Assembly (NCBI GenBank): GCA_015655035.1
Contig: JAATFS010000397.1
Location: 1 to 11,292, forward strand
Source of the DNA: Lysobacterales bacterium
Lineage (GTDB): Bacteria; Pseudomonadota; Gammaproteobacteria; Xanthomonadales; Xanthomonadaceae
DNA: 11,292 nt
Direction: 5' to 3'
Part shown: piece after piece, positions 6,616-11,292 of the stretch
How the letters are laid out: each line of letters opens with the position of its first letter
How positions within the stretch are numbered: position 1 is the first letter of the stretch
Notes under the pieces: generated by a model
Told to the model about the DNA's origin: nothing
The model's input: only the letters and a program-made list of their open reading frames with translations
The model's database searches: none
Position numbers and translations under genes: made by a program

Positions 6616-7686
6616 ATGGCTGTCCTGCAAGACGCACCGCTGCAAACCCTCTTCCTGCCGTTCACCCAGGGCCAGCTGCGCTGGCCTGACGGTCCGGTGT
6701 TGTTCCTGCGTGCCCGCGATGGCTGGCCGCTGCGCGAGCACGCCGATGCCGGGCAACTGGTGTGCGAACAAAGCTTTCGTCCCTTTGCCCAAGCGCTGGA
6801 GCACAGTGGCTGGCAGGTGCGCGACGAGGCCACGATCGAGGCGGACGCCGCGCGCTACCCGCTGGTAATGGTCCTGCCACCGCGCCAGCGCGACGAGGCG
6901 CGCGCGCTGTTCGCGCGCGCGCTGGCGCTGGCGGCGCCGGGCGGGGTGGTGGTGGCGTGTCAGTCCAACAACGAGGGCGCCCGCTCCGGCGAAGCCGATC
7001 TGCGGCAACTCACCGGCCTGGGCGGCACGCTCACCAAGCACCATTGCCGCGTGTACTGGACCGTACCGGTGAACGCTGGCCACGATGCCGAGCTGCAAGC
7101 ACGCTGGACCCGCCTGGATGCGCCACGGCCGATCCTCGATGGCCGCTTCGCCAGCCGTCCCGGCATCTTTGCCTGGGATCGGATCGATCCGGCCTCGGCA
7201 TTGCTGGTCGAGCAGCTGCCCGCCGACCTGTCCGGCCACGGTGCCGACCTGGGTGCCGGATTCGGGTACCTGTCGGCCGAGATCCTGCGCCACTGTCCCA
7301 AGGTCGGCGCACTGGATCTGTACGAGGCCGAAGCACGTGCGCTGGCGCTGGCGCAGCGCAACCTGGATGCGCTCGGCAGCCCCGCCACGCTGAACTACCA
7401 CTGGCACGATGTCACCGCAGGCATCGAAGCCAGCTTCGACTTCATCGTCAGCAATCCGCCGTTCCATACGCCTTCGCGCGCCGATCGCCCCGACATCGGC
7501 CAACGTTTCATTGCCGTCGCCGCGCGTGCGCTACGGCCGGGCGGGCTGCTGTTGCTGGTGGCCAACCGGCATCTGCCATACGAGCAGATCCTCAACGACA
7601 GTTTCGGCCAGGTACGCGTGGTCGCCGAACGCGACGGATTCAAGGTGATCGCCGCGACCCGCAGTACCCGTGGAACGCGCGCATGA
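6616..7686 (+). CDS. rsmC: 16S rRNA (guanine(1207)-N(2))-methyltransferase
   Basis: RsmC uses S-adenosylmethionine to methylate N2 of G1207 in 16S rRNA on the small subunit. The protein has 356 residues, close to the family norm. The N-terminal degenerate methyltransferase-like half (about 1-150) contains LFLRARDGWPL, VCEQSFRPFAQ and GGVVVACQSNNEGARSG. The C-terminal catalytic half has SRPGIFAWDRIDPAS, SAM motif I ADLGAGFGYLSAEIL (Asp211), LDLYEAEARALALA, and the amino-methylating motif SNPPFH (Asn280 to Phe283), followed by LRPGGLLLLVANRHLPYE. ATG 6616 is chosen because the homologous N-terminus begins just before LQTLFLPF. An in-frame ATG at 6583 adds a Pro-rich stretch (GPPPPP) and overlaps a likely -10 box. 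No clear Shine-Dalgarno is present. Its TGA overlaps the next ATG (ATGA at 7683), so rsuA is probably translationally coupled. Confidence 0.93.
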   Translation: MAVLQDAPLQTLFLPFTQGQLRWPDGPVLFLRARDGWPLREHADAGQLVCEQSFRPFAQALEHSGWQVRDEATIEADAARYPLVMVLPPRQRDEARALFARALALAAPGGVVVACQSNNEGARSGEADLRQLTGLGGTLTKHHCRVYWTVPVNAGHDAELQARWTRLDAPRPILDGRFASRPGIFAWDRIDPASALLVEQLPADLSGHGADLGAGFGYLSAEILRHCPKVGALDLYEAEARALALAQRNLDALGSPATLNYHWHDVTAGIEASFDFIVSNPPFHTPSRADRPDIGQRFIAVAARALRPGGLLLLVANRHLPYEQILNDSFGQVRVVAERDGFKVIAATRSTRGTRA

Positions 7687-8384
7687 AACTGCTCAAGCAC
7701 ATCGCCAATCTCGGCTATGGCAGTCGCAAGCAGGTCACGCAGTTGTTCCGCGAGGGCTTGATCACCGATGCCGACGGCGAGGTGCTGTACGTCGACGACC
7801 AGTTGCCGCACGAATCGATCCGGATCGAAGGCGAGCCGCTGGACCCGCCGCCGGGGCTGATCCTGATGCTGCACAAGCCGACCGGCTACACCTGCTCCAC
7901 CAAGGACAGCGGGCGCCTGATCTACGATCTGCTGCCGCCGCGCTTCCGGCTGCGTTCGCCGGTGCTGTCGTCGGTGGGGCGGCTGGATCGCGATACCAGC
8001 GGCCTGCTGCTGATGACCGATGACGGGGCGCTGCTGCACCGGATCGTGTCGCCCAAGTCGCAGTTGGACAAGGTCTACGATGCCACCCTGGCGCAGGATC
8101 TGCGTGGCGACGAGGCCGCGCTGTTCGCCAGCGGCGAGTTGGTGCTCGAATCCGACAACACGCCGTTGCTGCCGGCCGAGCTTGACGCAACCGATGCCCG
8201 GCATGCGCGGCTCACGTTGCACGAGGGGCGCTATCACCAGGTTCGCCGGATGTTCGCCGCCGCCGGCAATCACGTGCAGGCGCTGCACCGCAGCCGCATC
8301 GGCGGGCTGGGGCTGGACGATCTGCCCGAAGGGCAATGGCGCATCCTGGATGCGGCCGACCTGCAACGGCTGTTCGGCGCATGA
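7683..8384 (+). CDS. rsuA: 16S rRNA pseudouridine(516) synthase
   Basis: RsuA isomerises U516 of 16S rRNA to pseudouridine. The 233-residue length is close to the 231 of the E. coli enzyme. An N-terminal S4-like RNA-binding region (about 1-60: MKLLKHIANLGYGSRKQVTQ) precedes the catalytic domain, with LMLHKPTGYTCSTKD, the signature GRLDRDTSGLLLMTDDG with catalytic Asp102 (the same number as in E. coli), HRIVSPKSQLDKVYDATL, and GRYHQVRRMFAAAGNHVQAL followed by LHRSRIGGLGLDDL. CST after the GY and the LHR-x-RIGG ending favour RsuA over RluB, RluE or RluF. The start overlaps the rsmC stop by four bases, and its own TGA overlaps the HAD gene start in the same way. The frame is open far upstream inside rsmC, but that region encodes RsmC and not an N-terminal extension. 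Confidence 0.93.
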   Translation: MKLLKHIANLGYGSRKQVTQLFREGLITDADGEVLYVDDQLPHESIRIEGEPLDPPPGLILMLHKPTGYTCSTKDSGRLIYDLLPPRFRLRSPVLSSVGRLDRDTSGLLLMTDDGALLHRIVSPKSQLDKVYDATLAQDLRGDEAALFASGELVLESDNTPLLPAELDATDARHARLTLHEGRYHQVRRMFAAAGNHVQALHRSRIGGLGLDDLPEGQWRILDAADLQRLFGA

Positions 8385-9073
8385 GCGTGGTTGCGGCGTT
8401 GCCGTGCCTGCCCGACGCGGTGATCTTCGACATGGACGGCTTGATGCTCGACAGCGAGCGCGCGATCACCGCGTGCTTCGCGCAGGCCGCCATCGAGCTG
8501 GGTGAGCAGATTCCTGCGGACTACTGGCTGGGCATGGTCGGCAAGGGCGATGCGGCTTGCCAGCGGATACTGGGCGAGCGCATCGGCCAGGCCCGCACCA
8601 CCGCGCTGATCGAACGCTGCCGGACACTCTACGAAGAGGTGGTGGCGGCCGGCCTGCCGCATCGCCCCGGCATCATCCCCTTGCTCGAATGGCTGGCGGC
8701 GCAGGGCCTGCCGCGTGCGGTGGCAACCTCGACCCGGCGTCCGCTGGCGCTGCGCAAGCTGGAAATGGCCGATCTGCTCTGGCGTTTCGACGCGGTCTGT
8801 ACCAGCAGCGACGTACTGCATCCCAAGCCCGCGCCGGATATCTACCTGCTCGCGGCCAGCACGCTTGGCATCGAGCCTGCACGATGCCTGGTGCTGGAGG
8901 ACTCGCCCACCGGCGTGCGTGCGGCATTGGCGGCGGGCATGAGCGTGATCCAGGTGCCGGACCTGCTTGTCCCCGACGCGGACGTACGCGCGCTGGGCCA
9001 TCGGATCGTCGATTCGCTGGCGACGGCGCAGCAGTTGCTTGCCGCAAGCCTGGCGGCCACGCGCACTGCCTGA
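8381..9073 (+). CDS. HAD-superfamily phosphatase (subfamily IA, beta-phosphoglucomutase-like)
   Basis: This is a 230-residue cytoplasmic HAD hydrolase, probably a small-molecule phosphatase or phosphomutase. All four motifs are intact: motif I FDMDGLMLDSE with nucleophile Asp17 and acid/base Asp19, motif II AVATST (Thr116/Ser117), motif III Lys149 in HPKPAPD, and motif IV VLEDSPTGVRAALAAGM with Glu173/Asp174. The inserted helical C1 cap spans about 28-95. The DGLMLDSE form and LEDSPTG are typical of the beta-PGM/GPH-like branch, but substrate specificity is not readable. ATG 8381 overlaps the rsuA stop (ATGA), so it is the third gene of a coupled unit. An alternative upstream ATG at 8336 lies within rsuA and adds unrelated residues. 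Its position after two rRNA-modifying genes may be housekeeping coincidence or a link to nucleotide turnover. Confidence 0.9.
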   Translation: MSVVAALPCLPDAVIFDMDGLMLDSERAITACFAQAAIELGEQIPADYWLGMVGKGDAACQRILGERIGQARTTALIERCRTLYEEVVAAGLPHRPGIIPLLEWLAAQGLPRAVATSTRRPLALRKLEMADLLWRFDAVCTSSDVLHPKPAPDIYLLAASTLGIEPARCLVLEDSPTGVRAALAAGMSVIQVPDLLVPDADVRALGHRIVDSLATAQQLLAASLAATRTA

Positions 9074-9138
9074 GTGCAGGCGTCCCTGGGCCCGCCCGCC
9101 GCCGTATCGCTGATGCGGGAGCAGGCACGCGTACGGTT

Positions 9139-9150
9139 CCCCTTCAGGGG
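9139..9150. other. Small inverted repeat between convergent genes
   Basis: CCCC-TTCA-GGGG gives a four-base stem and four-base loop just before the SDR stop codon, in the 78-base gap between the converging HAD and SDR genes. There is no T-run and it is too short for a confident terminator call. Confidence 0.2.
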
Positions 9151-9151
9151 C

Positions 9152-9952
9152 TCAGACGTACTGCATCTTCTTGCTCATGCCGCCGTCGACGACGAAGTCC
9201 TGTCCGGTGATGAAACCCGATAGCTGCGGCGATAGCAGGTACACCGCCAATTGCGCGATGTCGGGGGGGATGCCGACGCGTCCGGCCGGATGCTGGGCGT
9301 GGTCGCGCCGCGACAGCTTGGGCGCCCGCCGCCGTGCGGGCGCCCGCCAGGCGTCGGTGGCGATCCAGCCGGGACTGATGCAGTTCACCCGTACCTGCGG
9401 TCCGGCGCTGAGCGCGAGCGCATGGGTGAAGGCGACCAGGCCACCCTTGGCGGCGGCATAGGCCTCGCTGTGCGGCTCGGACTGGTGCGCGCGGGTCGAG
9501 GCGATGTTGACCACCGCGCCAGTCTGCTCGGACAGTGCCGGCAGCGCATGTTTGCTGCACAGGAATGCGCCATTCAGGCTCGACAAGCGTCGGGTCCACT
9601 CGTCCCAGCCGAGTTGCGGCAACGGCGCGATGTGCGGGTCGGCGATCCCGGCGTTGTTGACCAGGCCGTCGATGCGACCGAAGCGATCCAGTGCGCGGGC
9701 GACAAATCCCTGCACGCTGCGCTCGCGCGAGACGTCGAGGTGGCGAAAGGCACTGCGTTGCGGCAACTGCCATTCGCGCAGGCAGGCCTTGCCGGCCTCG
9801 TCGTCGAGGTCGCCGATCACCGCGATGCCGCCGGCACCGAGCACCGCCTGGGCGATGCCGCGGCCAATGCCCTGGGCGCCGCCGGTGATCAGGATCACGC
9901 GGTCCTGCAGCGGAGCGGACGGCCAGGGGACGAGCTCGGGAATCAGCGACAT
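9152..9952 (-). CDS. SDR family NAD-dependent oxidoreductase
   Basis: This is a 266-residue classical short-chain dehydrogenase/reductase, cytoplasmic. The cofactor motif TGGAQGIG is at 23-30. Asp48 at the end of the second strand (VIGDLD) suggests NAD(H) rather than NADP(H). NNAG is at 99-102, and the catalytic tetrad is Asn127, Ser152, Tyr165 and Lys169 (the YAAAK motif). The C-terminal VNCISPGWIATDAW and ITGQDFVVDGGMSKKMQYV are standard for the family. The loop near 205-225 is unusually Arg-rich (WRAPARRRAPKLSRRD) and may be a substrate lid. The substrate is not predictable. The start ATG at 9952 has no visible Shine-Dalgarno (the preceding bases are pyrimidine-rich), which is odd given the clear domain. 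It lies 76 bases downstream of the DUF1415 gene on the same strand and may be co-transcribed with it. Confidence 0.92.
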   Translation of the reverse strand: MSLIPELVPWPSAPLQDRVILITGGAQGIGRGIAQAVLGAGGIAVIGDLDDEAGKACLREWQLPQRSAFRHLDVSRERSVQGFVARALDRFGRIDGLVNNAGIADPHIAPLPQLGWDEWTRRLSSLNGAFLCSKHALPALSEQTGAVVNIASTRAHQSEPHSEAYAAAKGGLVAFTHALALSAGPQVRVNCISPGWIATDAWRAPARRRAPKLSRRDHAQHPAGRVGIPPDIAQLAVYLLSPQLSGFITGQDFVVDGGMSKKMQYV

Positions 9953-10028
9953 GACGGGGCGATATGAAGGAAGAGCGGGATCATCTTGCTATCAAGCGAC
10001 CACGCGTTCCAGCGCAGGCGAGCCAACC

Positions 10029-10583
10029 TCACTTCGCCAACAGCTGGTCCCAGCCGCCGCGCCCGAGTTTTTGCAGTGTTTCCAGGTTGCGATCCACGAT
10101 CACGTCGGGGTCGGGGAAGGCTGCCACCGCGCGTTCCACGCTGTCTTCGCGCAACAGGTGCAAGGTGGGATAGGGCGAGCGGTTGGTGCAATTGCCCACG
10201 TCGTCTGGCGCGGCGCCAGCGAACTGGTAGTCGGGATGGAAGCTGGCCACCTGCAGGATGCCTTGCAGATCCAGCGCCTCGACCGCCGCATCGGCGTTGT
10301 CGAGAAAGTCGTTGTAGTCCAGGAAATCGGTAAGCACGTCTGGATGCACGATCAGCGTGGTGTCGATCTGCTCGGCCGGAGTGTCGCGCAACAGCACCAG
10401 TTCCTCGGCCAGTTCCTCCAGCAGCGCTTCCGGCGTGGAGGCATCGCTGAGTACCAGGCGGACCTGTTCCTTGACGTAGACCGCCTTGGCGAACGGGCAC
10501 AGGTTCAGGCCGATCACGGCGCGCTCGATCCAGCGTCGGGTATCGGCGATCGGATCGGGGATGGGGGCGGAAACTGGATCCAT
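10029..10583 (-). CDS. DUF1415 domain-containing protein
   Basis: This is a 184-residue soluble protein of unknown function. It shows the DUF1415 marks: TRRWIERAVIGLNLCPFAKA (about 15-34, with Cys29), VRLVLSD, a long acidic helix (EALLEELAEELVLLRD), LIVHPDVLTDFLDYNDFLD, ILQVASFHPDYQFAG, and NCTNRSPYPTLHLLREDSV, then PDPDVIVDRNLETL near the end. The conserved Cys, His and Asn-Arg-Ser-Pro-Tyr-Pro motif suggest an enzyme or metal site, but no reaction is established. ATG 10583 fits the usual family start. In-frame ATGs at 10667 and 10694 would add 28 and 37 Pro/Arg-rich residues. None has a good Shine-Dalgarno, so the start is uncertain. It is followed 76 bases downstream by the SDR gene on the same strand. 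Confidence 0.88.
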   Translation of the reverse strand: MDPVSAPIPDPIADTRRWIERAVIGLNLCPFAKAVYVKEQVRLVLSDASTPEALLEELAEELVLLRDTPAEQIDTTLIVHPDVLTDFLDYNDFLDNADAAVEALDLQGILQVASFHPDYQFAGAAPDDVGNCTNRSPYPTLHLLREDSVERAVAAFPDPDVIVDRNLETLQKLGRGGWDQLLAK

Positions 10584-10786
10584 AGGGCGGGCTCGGACGG
10601 GCCGCGCGGAGCGGGCGTCTGTATGGCGGGCAGGAGGGGGCGAAAGTGTATGCCAATCGGGGCCCATGGATCGATCGATAGGTCCTGCAGCCATTTCCCG
10701 GCCCGGGCCGGCGTTGCGTCGGGCGGTTCAAAGCGTTGCATATCAGGCGCTTATCGCAAGCCGACCAAAGGTCGTGTAGCGCCCGT

Positions 10787-10832
10787 GCCGCGACTGCTCT
10801 TAAATGGTGGCAATAACGACACCGGTCGCGGC
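10787..10832 (+). repeat. Nested inverted repeat in aldehyde dehydrogenase leader
   Basis: GCCGCGAC (10787-10794) and GTCGCGGC (10825-10832) are perfect reverse complements 30 bases apart. Inside them, GGTG (10806-10809) pairs with CACC (10820-10823). It ends 41 bases before the ATG and could be an operator or a leader RNA fold. GC-rich arms of this size can arise by chance. Confidence 0.35.
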
Positions 10833-10862
10833 CAGCGCATGCCAGCACGCGTCATGAAAACC

Positions 10863-10867
10863 AGGAG
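10863..10867 (+). promoter_or_regulatory. Ribosome binding site for the aldehyde dehydrogenase gene
   Basis: AGGAG lies six bases before ATG 10874 and firmly supports that start. Confidence 0.8.
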
Positions 10868-10873
10868 ATCCCC

Positions 10874-11292
10874 ATGAGTGAATCCAACGCATTGCTGCCT
10901 GCCGCCCTGTGGAATGGCAAGTTGTTCGATGGGCAATGGCGCGATGGCGTCGACAGCGCCGCCGTGATCGAGCCGGCCAGTGGCGACGAACTGGGCCGAA
11001 TCGGTCTGGCGGACCCGGCGCTGATTGCAGCAGGCGCCGCAACCGCGGCGCGCACACAACGGGCCTGGGCCGCAGCGCCCTACGAAGAGCGCGCGCAGGT
11101 ATTGCGCAAGGCCGCGCAACTGGCCGAGCAGCACGCAACCGAGATTGCCGACTGGATCGTGCGCGAAAGTGGTTCGACCCAGGGCAAGGCCGGCTTCGAG
11201 GTCGGGGCCAATGCCAAGGCGCTGCACGAGGCGGCGGGGTTGCCTTCGCGCAGCATCGGCGAAGTGCTGCCGTCGGTGCCCGGCCGCCTGAA
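10874..11292 (+). CDS. Aldehyde dehydrogenase, N-terminal part (benzaldehyde/vanillin dehydrogenase-like; 3' end outside window)
   Basis: This is the start of an NAD(P)-dependent aldehyde dehydrogenase that would oxidise an aldehyde to its acid in the cytoplasm. 139 codons are present of a family length near 480-490, so the catalytic Cys and Glu are outside the window. Visible marks are LWNGKLFDGQWRDG, the VIEPASGDELGRIG segment that starts the ALDH fold, RAWAAAPYEERAQVLRKAAQ, and the helix IADWIVRESGSTQGKAGFEV followed by EVLPSVPGRL. The W-x-G-K-L-F-D-G-x-W start and the E-S-G-x-x-x-G-K-A-x-F-E stretch with GEVLPS resemble benzaldehyde or vanillin dehydrogenases as I know them, so an aromatic aldehyde substrate is plausible but not proven. 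The frame runs off the right edge uninterrupted. A long leader with a nested dyad precedes it. Confidence 0.88.
   Translation, partial: MSESNALLPAALWNGKLFDGQWRDGVDSAAVIEPASGDELGRIGLADPALIAAGAATAARTQRAWAAAPYEERAQVLRKAAQLAEQHATEIADWIVRESGSTQGKAGFEVGANAKALHEAAGLPSRSIGEVLPSVPGRL

Larger units (their letters stand above)
10584..10873. other. Divergent intergenic region between DUF1415 and aldehyde dehydrogenase
   Basis: These 290 bases hold no supported gene. They contain a 10-base palindrome ATCGATCGAT (10670-10679), a nested dyad (10787-10832), TTAAAT (10800-10805) as a poor -10 match without a partner -35, and the aldehyde dehydrogenase ribosome binding site. Promoters for both genes must lie here but cannot be placed with confidence. 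Confidence 0.5.

Noticed and set aside
6508..7503. A 331-residue open frame on the minus strand opposite rsmC
   Set aside because: It is a shadow frame of high-GC coding DNA with no family motif, while the plus strand encodes an intact RsmC.
6762..7682. N-terminal extension of RsuA giving a 540-residue fusion
   Set aside because: The upstream part is the out-of-frame reading of rsmC and is Arg/Ala/Gly-rich. RsuA homologues begin at MKLLKHIA, and Asp102 matches E. coli numbering from that start.
9504..10877. A 457-residue plus-strand open frame across the SDR and DUF1415 genes
   Set aside because: It runs opposite two well-defined minus-strand genes and has no coherent domain.

Overview
The window is GC-rich, densely coded chromosomal DNA from a gammaproteobacterium of the Xanthomonadaceae, most likely Xanthomonas or a close relative. 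This placement rests on gene content: a DUF3247 Sm-like orphan protein known chiefly from Xanthomonads, a DUF3016 exported protein, a DUF1415 protein, and Xanthomonas-like alanine racemase, RsmC and RsuA. It was made by reading the sequence, not by a database search, and the species is not resolved. No insertion sequence, phage gene, tRNA, rRNA or CRISPR array was seen. The window reads as ordinary core or lineage-conserved chromosome, not as an island.

Layout, left to right. 1-756 (+) is the C-terminal two thirds of alanine racemase, cut by the window edge. It converges on a secreted DUF3016 protein (815-1390, -). A 211-base divergent spacer with a striking long inverted repeat (1480-1529) leads to an unrecognised 155-residue protein (1602-2069, +). 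Next is a soluble hybrid sensor kinase (PAS-PAS-HisKA-HATPase-REC, 2247-4301, +) whose reading frame is cut by an in-frame amber codon at 2709-2711 at the end of the first PAS domain. Both halves are otherwise intact and in the same frame. A 96-residue DUF3247 protein (4406-4696, +) follows, then a PQQ-type sorbosone/glucose dehydrogenase lipoprotein (4811-6148, +) with a TTGACA box and a LacI-operator-like dyad upstream. A small unrecognised protein (6169-6432, -) diverges from a tightly overlapping three-gene unit, rsmC-rsuA-HAD phosphatase (6616-9073, +). Two minus-strand genes come next, an SDR oxidoreductase (9152-9952) and a DUF1415 protein (10029-10583). The last gene is the start of an NAD(P)-dependent aldehyde dehydrogenase resembling benzaldehyde/vanillin dehydrogenase (10874 to the window end, +).

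How the genes relate. The clearest functional unit is rsmC-rsuA-HAD. Two enzymes that modify 16S rRNA (G1207 methylation and U516 pseudouridylation) are joined to each other and to a HAD phosphatase by 4-base ATGA overlaps, which implies translational coupling. The remaining genes look like independent or two-gene units: cell-wall D-alanine supply, signal transduction, periplasmic sugar oxidation and aldehyde oxidation. I found no convincing new multi-gene defence or biosynthetic system. The points most worth a second look are the amber-split kinase, the inverted repeat at 1480-1529, and the putative operator in front of the PQQ dehydrogenase.
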